A stretch of 64,000 nt of DNA. Origin: JBBTCX01 sp964494205. GTDB lineage: Bacteria > Planctomycetota > Phycisphaerae > UBA1845. Under the pieces are notes generated by a model, which was given only the letters and a program-made list of their open reading frames with translations, ran no database searches and had not been told where the DNA came from. Below, in pieces: positions 33,782-44,075 of this stretch. The DNA is taken from contig CAZBRD010000003.1 in assembly GCA_964494205.1 (NCBI GenBank), forward strand, positions 186,001 to 250,000, given 5' to 3'. A program made the translations under genes and the position numbers. Every line of letters begins with the position of its first letter. Position 1 is the stretch's first letter.

Positions 33782-34531
33782 TTATTCCATCCACGAGGCC
33801 GCGCGTTTTTCCAAAAACGCGGTCATGCCTTCGCGGCCCTCTTTGGTTTCAAAGCAATCAGCGAACGCGTCGAGATCATCGCCGTCGCGAGTGGCACGCT
33901 TGGCGAGCGCGACAGCCGCCGGCGAAGCTTTATGAAAGTGCTTGCAAAAGGCGCTCACGCGGCCGGGCAAGTCCTCGACTGAATTAACGACTTCATCGAC
34001 GAAACCGAGCGTGTGCGCCTCGTCGCCGGAAACCTGCGCGGCGCTGAGGAAAAGTCGCTTCGCTTTGGCAGGGCCGATTAATTTCATGAGTCGCGGTATG
34101 CCCGCCCAGCCGGGTATCAGGCCGAGCGAAACTTCCGGCAGGCCGAGTTTTGCGGTTTTAACCGCGAGGCGGAAGTCGCAGGCGAGGGCAAGTTCCAAAC
34201 CGCCACCCAGCGCCGCACCGTTCAACGCAGCCACCGTGATCGACGGCAACCCCGCGATATCGTTGAAAATGTCCTGGCCCAGTTGGCCATACTCGCGCGC
34301 CTGGGTGCGATTGAACATCGACATTTCTTTGATGTCGGCCCCGGCGACGAAGACTTTCCCCGTCGCCTGAACGATCGTGGTGCGCACATTGCGATCAGCC
34401 GAGACTTTCAGGAGGGCGGTGCGAAGCTGTCGCAGAACGTCCGACGAGAGCACGTTGAGGCCTTCGGTGGTGGAAAATGTTATGGTTGCCTGCGTGCCGA
34501 TGATCGCGACCTGGACCGTAGTTTTACTCAT
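33782..34531 (-). CDS. enoyl-CoA hydratase (crotonase)
   Basis: A 249-residue crotonase-fold enzyme that hydrates a 2-enoyl-CoA. Both catalytic glutamates are in place: E113 in GAALGGGLELALACDFR and E133 in LGLPEVSLGLIPG, together with the oxyanion segment FVAGADI (about 61-67). In this cluster the likely substrate is crotonyl-CoA. The start overlaps the end of the 3-hydroxybutyryl-CoA dehydrogenase gene by eight bases, so they are translationally coupled. Confidence 0.92.
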   Translation of the reverse strand: MSKTTVQVAIIGTQATITFSTTEGLNVLSSDVLRQLRTALLKVSADRNVRTTIVQATGKVFVAGADIKEMSMFNRTQAREYGQLGQDIFNDIAGLPSITVAALNGAALGGGLELALACDFRLAVKTAKLGLPEVSLGLIPGWAGIPRLMKLIGPAKAKRLFLSAAQVSGDEAHTLGFVDEVVNSVEDLPGRVSAFCKHFHKASPAAVALAKRATRDGDDLDAFADCFETKEGREGMTAFLEKRAASWME

Positions 34532-35381
34532 ACTTGTAGAACCCTTGTTTTGACTTTTTGCCGAGGCGTCCTGCCGCCACCATTTTACGCAAAAGCGGGC
34601 ACGGGCGGTAGCGATCTTCGCCGAGGTCGCGGTGCAGGACTTCGAGGATGAAAAGGCAGACGTCGAGGCCGATGAGATCGGCGAGGGCGAGGGGCCCCAT
34701 CGGGTGATTCATGCCGAGCTTCATAATGTCGTCGATAGCTTGCGGTTCCGCGACACCGTCCTGCAGCGTGAAAACGGCTTCGTTGATCATGGGCATGAGC
34801 ACGCGATTGGAGACAAAACCGGGGTGGTCGTTGCATTGCACGGGCGTCTTGCCGACTTCCTGTGCGAAGGCGATGGTGCGGCGGGTGGTCTCGTCGCTGG
34901 TTTGCAGTCCTCGGACGACTTCGACGAGCTTCATGAGCGGGACGGGGTTGAAAAAGTGCATACCGATGAAGCGGTCAGGTGCTTTGGTGGCGGCGGCGAG
35001 CTGCGTGATGCTGATGCTGCTGGTGTTGGATGCGAGTATGCCGTCGGGCGTGAGCTGGTTCTGAGCTTGTTTCAATAGGTCGAGCTTGACGTCGAGCTTT
35101 TCGGTGGCGGCTTCGATGACGAGCGGGACGGAGCCGATGTCGCTCATGGTGCCGACGGTTTTCAACCGTTGTTTGGTGGCTGCGGCGTCAGGAGCGGCGA
35201 GCTTTCCCTTTTCGACGCTCTTGTCGAGAAACTTGCCGATTTCGGTCTTAGCCGATTCCAACGCGGCTGGGAAAACGTCGAACAAGCGGACGTCGTAACC
35301 CGATTGTGCAAAGACCTGCGCGATGCCGCGCCCCATGGTTCCGGCGCCGAGGACGGCGATGGTTTTCGATGAACTACTCAT
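34524..35381 (-). CDS. 3-hydroxybutyryl-CoA dehydrogenase
   Basis: A 285-residue enzyme of the 3-hydroxyacyl-CoA dehydrogenase family, at the usual length. It has the NAD motif VLGAGTMGRGIAQ (GxGxxG 12-17) and the catalytic set S121 (SNTSSI), H142 (MHFFNPV), E154 (LVEVV) and N192 (FVSNRVL). It oxidises (S)-3-hydroxybutyryl-CoA to acetoacetyl-CoA. ATG 35381 has GGAG about nine bases upstream. Its stop overlaps the crotonase start. With the crotonase, mutase and dehydrogenases it forms a C4-acyl-CoA oxidation set. Confidence 0.93.
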   Translation of the reverse strand: MSSSSKTIAVLGAGTMGRGIAQVFAQSGYDVRLFDVFPAALESAKTEIGKFLDKSVEKGKLAAPDAAATKQRLKTVGTMSDIGSVPLVIEAATEKLDVKLDLLKQAQNQLTPDGILASNTSSISITQLAAATKAPDRFIGMHFFNPVPLMKLVEVVRGLQTSDETTRRTIAFAQEVGKTPVQCNDHPGFVSNRVLMPMINEAVFTLQDGVAEPQAIDDIMKLGMNHPMGPLALADLIGLDVCLFILEVLHRDLGEDRYRPCPLLRKMVAAGRLGKKSKQGFYKYE

Positions 35382-35495
35382 ATGACGATCTCCGCAATTG
35401 GTTTGCCTCAGGCGAGATAATATCAAACAGAAAGCGAGATCGCCACGCAGGTCGGTTCTTGTAGCAGTGGGTCACTTGTTATGCGAAAGAAAATG

Positions 35496-36650
35496 TTAGT
35501 CACATATTGGACCCAAGAGGTCAACTCGCACATTTGGAAAGTCACTGGCTGACAAAATGCCAAGCCGAATTCCCTCGCGTTTGATGCTGCTGAGTTTTCC
35601 GAACACTCTGCGCTTTTCGTCATCTACGGTTTCTGCAAAGCTATAGATCGCGTCACGGATTGCGGATTTGTCGATCCCGCGCTGGGCAGCGCGGGGTATC
35701 GCCCATAGCCGGCGTTCCACGGAGGGGTCATCAGAAGCAATGTACTCAATCAATCGTTCGTCCGACTCTTGTATGGAAATCATCCACAGATCCCCAATTA
35801 GATAGCCCTCGATGTTTCTGTGTTTCTTCAAGAAAGCGGGGCGTCGAGCTTCGAGATCGGCGACAATCTCCTGATCTCCGAAATGTGACAAAGTTGCCGC
35901 AGCCAGGAAATGAAACGAATCCGGGTGATCTGATTTGCGTACCAATTCACGGAGTCGCGGAAAATCTGTTTCGTTGAGGACGTCGAGAAAGGGTCTTGGA
36001 GCGACGGTAATTTTACGGTGATACTCTATGAAGTGGAAAATGGCATTCGCCCGGATGGCTCTGTCAGCCGGTGCTTCCGCAATAAGAGATTGGCTCTTAC
36101 TCCAGGCTCTGCCATGTGAAATGCAGCGTGCATTTGTAAGCAACCTGACCAGGAGATCGAGCAATGGTTTCTGGTCACTTATTGTGCTCTGAATTTTCGG
36201 TGCGCCATCCAATACAAATTGCACCAGCAGGGCCGCATCGTCTTTCGCAGGACCGAACCATACATTCTGTTCATACTTTTGAGCTTCCTCGCATCTGTCA
36301 GCGAAGGAGTTCATCAGGTCAACTATCTCAGCTGCGATGTCCTCGTTGGCGAGTTCGCACGCCAAATCTAGCGCATGATATCGAACCCCAATATGCCTGT
36401 TGGGATCAGTGGCAATACCCTTGAAGAATTGCCATTCGGATTGGTCTCCCCGAACCGCTGCGTTTCGAGTTGCCTCGGTGCACAACTCAAGAACCGAAAA
36501 GCTGATGTCATCCCCACCCGGAAAACGGAATGAACTGTTCAGGCAATCAAATGGGACTTGAGGCGGAATCTCGAATTGATTTCGGGACTTGGAGCACGAA
36601 GAGTTTATCAGTAAGACAAATGCAAAAAGCGCTTTGACTCTTATGCTCAT
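35496..36650 (-). CDS. uncharacterised helical lipoprotein
   Basis: A 384-residue protein with a signal peptide and lipobox INSSC (C19). The body is helical with irregular repeats that resemble HEAT repeats, such as FHFLAAATLSHFGDQEIVAD. No family is recognised. It lies between the acyl-CoA dehydrogenase genes and the 3-hydroxybutyryl-CoA dehydrogenase on the same strand, but the gaps and higher A+T content suggest it is an insertion into the cluster. It may be related to the helical protein at 21405-22445, which has similar length and composition. Confidence 0.6.
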   Translation of the reverse strand: MSIRVKALFAFVLLINSSCSKSRNQFEIPPQVPFDCLNSSFRFPGGDDISFSVLELCTEATRNAAVRGDQSEWQFFKGIATDPNRHIGVRYHALDLACELANEDIAAEIVDLMNSFADRCEEAQKYEQNVWFGPAKDDAALLVQFVLDGAPKIQSTISDQKPLLDLLVRLLTNARCISHGRAWSKSQSLIAEAPADRAIRANAIFHFIEYHRKITVAPRPFLDVLNETDFPRLRELVRKSDHPDSFHFLAAATLSHFGDQEIVADLEARRPAFLKKHRNIEGYLIGDLWMISIQESDERLIEYIASDDPSVERRLWAIPRAAQRGIDKSAIRDAIYSFAETVDDEKRRVFGKLSSIKREGIRLGILSASDFPNVRVDLLGPICD

Positions 36651-36692
36651 TGTTCGCTTGCTTATGTTTGAATTGCTCTCGGCATCATCTTC

Positions 36693-37832
<1,140 letters not shown>

Positions 37833-37895
37833 TGATTAGCTTTCAATTCAATGAGACTCATTATCTCGCCGTTTGATTAGTTTCGCTTTTCAATC

Positions 37896-37979
37896 GTCCC
37901 TACGGGACTTGTGGACATCTTTTGCAATCTTGTCCCAGCCATAAATGGCTGGGCTATTCTCATTTTGTCCCTACGGGAC
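37896..37979 (-). repeat. three-hairpin REP element, copy 3
   Basis: GTCCCTACGGGAC, about 25 bases, CCCAGCCAT-AA-ATGGCTGGG, CTATTCTC, then GTCCCTACGGGAC again. Length 84, in the same orientation as copy 2. No RAYT is adjacent. Confidence 0.88.
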
Positions 37980-38013
37980 AAGTCGCATGGCATCGGGATA
38001 AATCGCCGTGTGC

Positions 38014-38032
38014 CACTGCTCTGTGAGCAGTG
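38014..38032. repeat. CACTGCTC hairpin
   Basis: An 8-bp perfect stem with loop TGT; no T-run. It is a further type of intergenic palindrome. Confidence 0.6.
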
Positions 38033-38101
38033 CCATCGCTCGCTACAAGACCCACAAATTCAATTGAAAAGAGGCACTCGTTTCATCTTTCGGTCCAGAG
38101 A

Positions 38102-38118
38102 GGCGGGTGAAACCCGCC
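38102..38118. repeat. GGCGGGT palindrome, inverted copy
   Basis: GGCGGGT-GAA-ACCCGCC followed by CTACA: the reverse complement of the element at 1480-1496. Confidence 0.8.
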
Positions 38119-38174
38119 CTACATTCTAATCTCGCAGAATAAGGCCTGCGGTTCGCCCTTCATGATTCTGCTCA

Positions 38175-39317
38175 TTACATCTCCAACAACTTTCGAGCGA
38201 TGATCATCCGTTGAATCTGGCTCGAGCCTTCGCCGATTTCGCACAGTTTCGCGTCGCGCATGTAGCGCTCAACCGGTACTTCCTTCGTGTATCCCATGCC
38301 GCCGTGAATCTGGATCGCGTCGAGGCAGCACTTGGTGGCCATTTCGCTGGTTTGGAGTTTGGCCATCGAGGCTTCGATATTGCTCGGGCGTCCCGCGTCC
38401 GAAAGGATCGCGGCCTTTCGCGTCAGCAGGCGACCCGCATCGATCTGCATAGCCATGTCAGCGAGCATGAACTGAATTGACTGATGTTCGAAGAGCGGTT
38501 TGCCGAACGCGGTGCGCTCGTGGGAATACGAAAGTGATTGTTCCATGGCGCCGCGAGCGAGCCCCACCGACATCGCAGAGATTGTGATTCGGCCGCGCTC
38601 CAGAACGCGCATCGCGTCTTTGAAGCCTTCGTTCAGCGTGCCGACGAGATTTTCTTTTGGGATTCGCAGGTTTTCGAGCGTGAGGCCGACGGTGTCCGAC
38701 GCACGCATGCCCATTTTGTCTTCTTTAGGACCGATGATGAGGCCGGGCGTGCCGCGCTCGACGACGAATGCGCTGATGCCCTTGGGACCGCCTTCTTTGG
38801 TCGTCTTAGCAGTGATGACATAAACGCCGGCGTAGTGACCGTTGGTGATCCAGTGCTTCGCGCCGTTGAGAACCCACTCGTTGCCTTTGAGTTCAGCCAT
38901 CGTGGTCATGGCAGCCGCATCGCTCCCGCAACCGGGTTCCGACAGCGCCCAAGCGCCGAGGCATTCACCGGCAGCGAGCTTGGTCAGATACTTTTTCTTT
39001 TGGTCCTCATTGGCTGCGAGGATCAGGTGAGCGGAGCAGAGGGCGTTGTGCGCATCGAGCATCAGCGCGGTTGCACCACAATGTCGCGCGATCTCTTCCA
39101 TGATGACCGAAGCGGGCATGTCGCCGAAGCCGCAGCCGCCGTATTCGGTCGGCGTGAAGATTCCAAGGAAGCCAAGGTCGGCGAGTTTTTTGACTATGTC
39201 GCGAGGGATGTCGGCTTCGCGGTCCCATTGACGGGCGTTAGGCGCGATGTGCTCAGCCGCGAACTTGCGGGCGACATCTCGTAACGCAATCAGATCTTCT
39301 GAGAGTTCAAAATCCAT
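38175..39317 (-). CDS. acyl-CoA dehydrogenase
   Basis: A 380-residue acyl-CoA dehydrogenase, a paralogue of the one at 36693-37832 but clearly distinct. Motifs are ALSEPGCGSDAAAM, IHGGMGYTKEVPVERYMRD and the catalytic glutamate E363 in CEIGEGSSQIQRMIIARK. The GEGSSQIQ form is common in dehydrogenases of branched- or medium-chain substrates, so it may handle isobutyryl-CoA or another valine- or leucine-derived acyl group. ATG 39317 is the chosen start; GGAGG lies twelve bases upstream. It opens the minus-strand metabolic block. Confidence 0.91.
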   Translation of the reverse strand: MDFELSEDLIALRDVARKFAAEHIAPNARQWDREADIPRDIVKKLADLGFLGIFTPTEYGGCGFGDMPASVIMEEIARHCGATALMLDAHNALCSAHLILAANEDQKKKYLTKLAAGECLGAWALSEPGCGSDAAAMTTMAELKGNEWVLNGAKHWITNGHYAGVYVITAKTTKEGGPKGISAFVVERGTPGLIIGPKEDKMGMRASDTVGLTLENLRIPKENLVGTLNEGFKDAMRVLERGRITISAMSVGLARGAMEQSLSYSHERTAFGKPLFEHQSIQFMLADMAMQIDAGRLLTRKAAILSDAGRPSNIEASMAKLQTSEMATKCCLDAIQIHGGMGYTKEVPVERYMRDAKLCEIGEGSSQIQRMIIARKLLEM

Positions 39318-39519
39318 GGTCAGGTCAATCCTCCGGGAATAGCGGATTGGCAACGAATCGCAGTGTGAAACGCTGCCAAACCCAGTCAGTTTGGATGATA
39401 GCGAATTGGGCGGGTTGCGTCACCTGAGGAACGGACCTCGCACAATCTGGTTTCGGCGTGGAAAAGCGGCTAGACTGACCGTTTCTTGCCAAGAGACCTT
39501 TGCAACTGTAGGGCGGATT

Positions 39520-41628
39520 ATGAAAAACCAATTCCGTGCGTTTCGATTCGGACTGACAGCGACTTTTTCGATGGCGTTGTTGGCCGGAAGTTCCCTGGCC
39601 AATCCTCCGAAGCCCGCGACCGGCGATGAGATCAAGGCACTGATCGCCAAGGCTGGCAAAGCCAAGGACTTTGACGGGGCAGACATCGTCTACGTCTTGG
39701 ATGAGGCGGACGTGTATGTCTCGACCAGCGGCTTGGCCACGACCGAGGCTTGTCAGGTTTTTAAGGTGCTGACGGACGCGGGCGTTCGCGATCGGTCGGT
39801 CATGCGCTGGGAATATGATCCTGACACGTATCGCGTGACGATTCGTTCTGCGCGCGTGCATCGATCCGACGGGACGATTGAAGAAGTCGACGTCAAGCAA
39901 CTCGATGGCCAACCGGCGATTCAGCACGCGATCTACTGGGGTTCACAACAGCACTTGCTTTCATTGCCGCGACTTGAAGTTAATGATTGCGTCGAAGTGC
40001 GCACGAGTCGAACGGGATTCAATATTGCCTACCTGGCAGATGGAGATGGCCGCGGACGGGGAGGAGATGGGGAGCATGGAGGCGATTTGATTCCACCGAT
40101 GGCGGGGCAATGGTACGAGGTGACGCTGTTCCAGGGCACGCAGCCGATCATGAACAAACGCTATTCGGTGCACATGCCGAAGGACATGCCGGTTCAGTAT
40201 CAGGTCTACAACGGCAAGCTCGAAAACTCGCAGTGGTTCGGCGAGGGGACGGTGATCCACACGTGGACAGCCAAGGATGTTCCGGCGGTTAAGAGCGAAC
40301 CGAACATGGTCGCGCTGGATGACAGCGTGCCGAAGTTGGTGATGGCTACGCTGGGCACGTGGGAGGAGAAGTCGCGCTGGTTCTATGATGTGAACGAATC
40401 GCAGTTCGACGCGGACGAAGCGATCAAATCGAAAGTGAACGAAATCACCAAGGGCCTCACTTCGGACGAGGACAAGATTGCGGCTGTCACGCATTGGGTG
40501 GCGGACAACGTGCGCTACATTGGCACGAAGCAGGGCGGTGCGTGCGAAGGGTACACGCTGCACGATAGTCGCAAGACGTTTAAGGATCGCGGCGGAGTCT
40601 GCAAGGACAAGGCTGGTTTGCTGGTCACGATGCTGCGCGTGCTCGGGCATGAGTCATACGCCGCGCTGACGATGGCCGGCTCGCGAGTCGACGCAATTCC
40701 AGCGGATCAGTTCAACCATACAGTCACGGTCATGCGCGACAAAAAGGGCGACTTCCAGATTTTCGACCCGACCTGGGTGCCGACGTACCGCGACTTGTGG
40801 TCGGCGCTGGAGCAGGATCAGGGATTGGTTTATGGCACTCCTGAAGGTCAGCCGCTTGTGCTATCGCCCATTTACGATCCGGAATCGAATCGACGAGAGG
40901 TGAAGGCTGAGACAAAGATTACAGCCGATGGGGCGCTGACTACGAATCTAGATTTTCATCTCGACGGGGTGGATTGCGGGAGGTTTCGACGAACGATCAA
41001 CGCAAGAACGCCGGACGAACGCCGCGCGGCACTCGAGCAAGACCTGCGATTAGCGCCGAACGCACGACTTGTCGACTTCACGCACACGGACGCGTTCGAT
41101 TATTCGCAGGACTCGCGCGTGACGGCCAAAGTTGAGGCGAACGGCTATGCAATGGTGGATGATCAGACGATGACGTTTCGACTACCGCTGATGACGCACC
41201 CGTTGCACGGTTTCTTCCGAGCGACTTTCATGGACAAGCAATCTGCAAAGGAGCGGAAGTATGCGATGCGGTTCTGGGCCACGCGCATGCTGCGATACAA
41301 CGAGACGATCGATCTGCCCGAGGGTTGGAAAGTGGATTCGATGCCCGCAGCCAGGAATCTTGATTCACCGGCTGCCAAGCTGAGTTTCAAACCCACGTTC
41401 GAAAATGGGAAGCTGACCTATCAACTTGAGCTGACGTCGAAGAAGGGCGTCATTCCGCCCGAAGATTACGAGGGCTTTAAGAAGGCTGTTGATGCACTCC
41501 ATGAAATTGCGGACGAGTGGGTTGTCTGCTCGGCGGCAGATCGCGAAACGAATCCGGTCCCGCAACCGGCGGAAGAATCGAAGAAGAGTGCGAGTCTAAG
41601 TTCCAAGACAAGCACGCGAGAGAACTAA
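39520..41628 (+). CDS. secreted DUF3857/transglutaminase-like protein, active-site complete
   Basis: A 702-residue protein with a signal peptide (GLTATFSMALLAGSSLA-NPP), a DUF3857 beta domain (about 70-285) and a transglutaminase-like cysteine-peptidase domain (about 300-430). The catalytic triad is intact: C361 in GGVCKDKAGLL, H400 in QFNHTVTVM and D416 in FDPTW. A C-terminal beta domain follows. It probably cuts or cross-links protein in the periplasm. ATG 39520 has a GGGCGG eight bases upstream. The next gene is a paralogue without the triad. Confidence 0.88.
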   Translation: MKNQFRAFRFGLTATFSMALLAGSSLANPPKPATGDEIKALIAKAGKAKDFDGADIVYVLDEADVYVSTSGLATTEACQVFKVLTDAGVRDRSVMRWEYDPDTYRVTIRSARVHRSDGTIEEVDVKQLDGQPAIQHAIYWGSQQHLLSLPRLEVNDCVEVRTSRTGFNIAYLADGDGRGRGGDGEHGGDLIPPMAGQWYEVTLFQGTQPIMNKRYSVHMPKDMPVQYQVYNGKLENSQWFGEGTVIHTWTAKDVPAVKSEPNMVALDDSVPKLVMATLGTWEEKSRWFYDVNESQFDADEAIKSKVNEITKGLTSDEDKIAAVTHWVADNVRYIGTKQGGACEGYTLHDSRKTFKDRGGVCKDKAGLLVTMLRVLGHESYAALTMAGSRVDAIPADQFNHTVTVMRDKKGDFQIFDPTWVPTYRDLWSALEQDQGLVYGTPEGQPLVLSPIYDPESNRREVKAETKITADGALTTNLDFHLDGVDCGRFRRTINARTPDERRAALEQDLRLAPNARLVDFTHTDAFDYSQDSRVTAKVEANGYAMVDDQTMTFRLPLMTHPLHGFFRATFMDKQSAKERKYAMRFWATRMLRYNETIDLPEGWKVDSMPAARNLDSPAAKLSFKPTFENGKLTYQLELTSKKGVIPPEDYEGFKKAVDALHEIADEWVVCSAADRETNPVPQPAEESKKSASLSSKTSTREN

Positions 41629-41686
41629 GAGGGGCGGCCGGCGATTGTTTTCAGTCGTCGGCCGTCTCTCAGTCCCCGACCGGCCT

Positions 41687-41704
41687 CCTCCCCAAACGGG
41701 GAGG
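41687..41704. repeat. CCTCCCC hairpin between paralogues
   Basis: CCTCCCC-AAAC-GGGGAGG, without a T-tract. It lies between the two DUF3857 genes and resembles the CCCTCTCCCT family in composition. Confidence 0.4.
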
Positions 41705-41739
41705 GGGCATTTGTTGATGTAAATGCACAGGTGCATGTG

Positions 41740-43764
41740 ATGACGAAAACGATAAGACGGTGCGCCGTTATTGGCGAGTTGATCAGTGGTCTTTTTGCAA
41801 TTCTTGTTGCGGTTTCGTGCGGCTGCAGCTCGGCCACGCTCGCAGCGGGGATTTCGGCGGATGATGCGGATAAGGGCGCGAGGTCGGCGCTGACGGCAAA
41901 ACCTGATGCCGAGTTTCTCCTGTGGTCGCAGCATTGGACGCTCAACGAAGACAAATCGACTTCCTATCGCGAGCACTGGCAGGTGCGAATCAATGATGGC
42001 CGGGCGACCGGTCGCTTCGGCGATCCGCGAATCAGTCACGTCAAAGGCAGCGACAAGCTCACCATTCACAAAGCGCAGACGACGCTCCCCAACGGCGAAG
42101 TTCTGCCTGTGCCCGATTACTCGTTCAACATCGCCGCGACGGACGAAGTCGCTGGTTGGCCGGAGTACGCCGATTGGCAGGACATGATCGTGTCATTCAG
42201 CGGTATCGAGAATGGGGCGGTGGTCGAGCTGGATTATGAGATCGTCTCACCCGCCGGCACTTGGCCGTGGTTCGATGGATTGGTGCGGTTGAATGATGTG
42301 TATCCGATCGCGCAGCGCGAAGTGACGTTGACGTTTCCGGATACGTTGATGTTGTACCGCTGGGCAGGCTACCCCAATGAGAATGGCGTGACACCCAAAG
42401 AAACGACATCCAGCGGATCACGCATCGTGAATTTTGTACTTTCTAACGTGGAGGGAGAGCGCGATGAACCATTGTCGCTTCCATGGATTCTGCGCTCACC
42501 TATCCTTGTTTTTAGCGACTGCCCGAGGGGCGCGGAACCTAAGATAGTGACCGCTTGGCGCGAGCCGTTTTCGTCAGCAATCACCCTTGCAGCAAAACCC
42601 GACAAGTCTATCGATCGATTTGTGGCAAAAGCGATTGAGAACGAAGTCGACCCGCTGGACCAAGCCCGCAAAGTCGCCAGAAAACTGCGTGACTCTTTCA
42701 ATTTTGTCGACTCGCCGAAGGCGCTTCGTGGTCTATCTTGTCGTGACACTGCGGCCGTGTTGAACACGAACTATGGAAATCAACTCGAATCAACAGCCCT
42801 TTTGTTCGCAGCGCTAAAGTCTCTTCGATTGAATTGCACGCTTCGCGTGGTTGTCGATGCGGACAAGTATCGAGAGATTCCCGATATTGTTCCAACAATT
42901 TCAGCTTTCGATGGGGTTGTGGTTCAGGTGACGGCGAATAATAAGCAAGTCTTGATCCATCCTAAGTTGGGGGAAATTACTAACCCCGGCGCGTGGGGTC
43001 GAAAAATGCTGATGGAGCATATCGGCGTCGTTAATGGATATCCTAGGCATGAGTACATAGCCGCCAGGGGAGACAACAAGCTGTACAAAAAGGCAAGCAA
43101 TATTCAGATTTCTGGAAAAGTAACGATCGAAAAGGACGCCAAGGCCATCGGCGATCTCCGCATCCGCGCGGATGGGGCGTTCCTTAACAACGACGTTTTC
43201 GGTTCGACTGATTCGCAGAAGAAGTGGATTGGATCAATGGTCGATCGCGTGCTTACCGGGTTCGAGGTGTCGAGCTTTTCGGTGCACGAGTTGGATAACT
43301 ACAACTTCATGGTGTCGTGCAAAGTGGCTACGAAAGAAGCGTACAAAAAACCGGGTGGGCATTACGTCGTGGGGCTTGGCAATGCGCCGGCCACACTGAG
43401 CGCAATCGATTTTCCGCTTGCCCGTTCGGAGCGACAGTCAGATGTACGAGTTGGGACGACCATCAAAGAGGAAGTTCAAATTGCCATCGAGCTTCCGGAG
43501 GGCTGGTCGGGCCTCATGACGGAGCAGCCGTTCATGGCAAAGGATAGCGAGTGGGGAAGCGTCAACGAGGAGTTGACTCAGGAGAAGAACTCGATTCGCT
43601 TCGCGCGGACGTTGTCGATCGAAAAGGACCAACTGACGCCGACGGCTTTCCTGTCGATGCGGGACGCGCTTAATGAACTGCGGTCGAATAGGCGGCGGGT
43701 GATGCTGCTTAAGGAAAAGACTGAGGCTGGTCAGTTGGCCGCACAGGATGGGAAGCCCAAATAG
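41740..43764 (+). CDS. DUF3857/transglutaminase-like pseudoenzyme
   Basis: A 674-residue paralogue of the preceding gene, with the same order of DUF3857, transglutaminase-like and C-terminal beta domains. The N-terminus has a lipobox-like AVSC (C27). At the triad positions it has YGNQLESTALLF (Gln348 for Cys), VVVQV (Gln396 for His) and VLIHPKLGE (His407 for Asp). All three catalytic residues are lost while the fold-forming residues persist, so it should bind but not catalyse. The start is uncertain (ATG 41740 or GTG 41731). It may regulate, or complex with, its active neighbour. Confidence 0.82.
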   Translation: MTKTIRRCAVIGELISGLFAILVAVSCGCSSATLAAGISADDADKGARSALTAKPDAEFLLWSQHWTLNEDKSTSYREHWQVRINDGRATGRFGDPRISHVKGSDKLTIHKAQTTLPNGEVLPVPDYSFNIAATDEVAGWPEYADWQDMIVSFSGIENGAVVELDYEIVSPAGTWPWFDGLVRLNDVYPIAQREVTLTFPDTLMLYRWAGYPNENGVTPKETTSSGSRIVNFVLSNVEGERDEPLSLPWILRSPILVFSDCPRGAEPKIVTAWREPFSSAITLAAKPDKSIDRFVAKAIENEVDPLDQARKVARKLRDSFNFVDSPKALRGLSCRDTAAVLNTNYGNQLESTALLFAALKSLRLNCTLRVVVDADKYREIPDIVPTISAFDGVVVQVTANNKQVLIHPKLGEITNPGAWGRKMLMEHIGVVNGYPRHEYIAARGDNKLYKKASNIQISGKVTIEKDAKAIGDLRIRADGAFLNNDVFGSTDSQKKWIGSMVDRVLTGFEVSSFSVHELDNYNFMVSCKVATKEAYKKPGGHYVVGLGNAPATLSAIDFPLARSERQSDVRVGTTIKEEVQIAIELPEGWSGLMTEQPFMAKDSEWGSVNEELTQEKNSIRFARTLSIEKDQLTPTAFLSMRDALNELRSNRRRVMLLKEKTEAGQLAAQDGKPK

Positions 43765-44075
43765 TGGAAAGGCACTAGGGAACAGGCATTGGTCAATAGG
43801 AACCGAGTCTCGTTCGGCGAAAGACTACTCCATCTCGTTAATCCGCGCTTAACATAATCCGCTTGGATGGCGGTACTGAGTTGCTACTGCGACTTTCGAG
43901 TAAACATTCTGACACGCTGCGCGTCAAACTTCACATCGGGCGCGCTTCCGTTTTCTTCAAGGATTCTCGCAAAGGGTTTGCAATCCAATTAGTTGTCAGC
44001 ACATACGAAAAGTTGGTATTATCAAACGTTATCGGGCGTTTCCTTCTTGGTTTGTGAAAACGGAAAGGGTTCGTC
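43765..44075. other. intergenic, promoter region
   Basis: About 310 bases without a gene. The first part has short GGCA-type repeats (GGCACTAGGGAACAGGCA). The end holds a good promoter (43993-44022) for the next gene. Confidence 0.6.
43993..44022 (+). promoter_or_regulatory. sigma-70-like promoter
   Basis: TTGTCA, an 18-base spacer and TATTAT (5/6 matches in each box) lie 53 bases before the ATG at 44076. It is the best promoter match in the window. Confidence 0.55.

Larger units (their letters stand above)
37833..38174. other. intergenic region rich in palindromes
   Basis: About 340 bases between two acyl-CoA dehydrogenase genes without a gene. It carries a three-hairpin REP copy, a CACTGCTC-TGT-GAGCAGTG hairpin at 38014-38032 and a GGCGGGT palindrome at 38102-38118. 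Confidence 0.7.
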
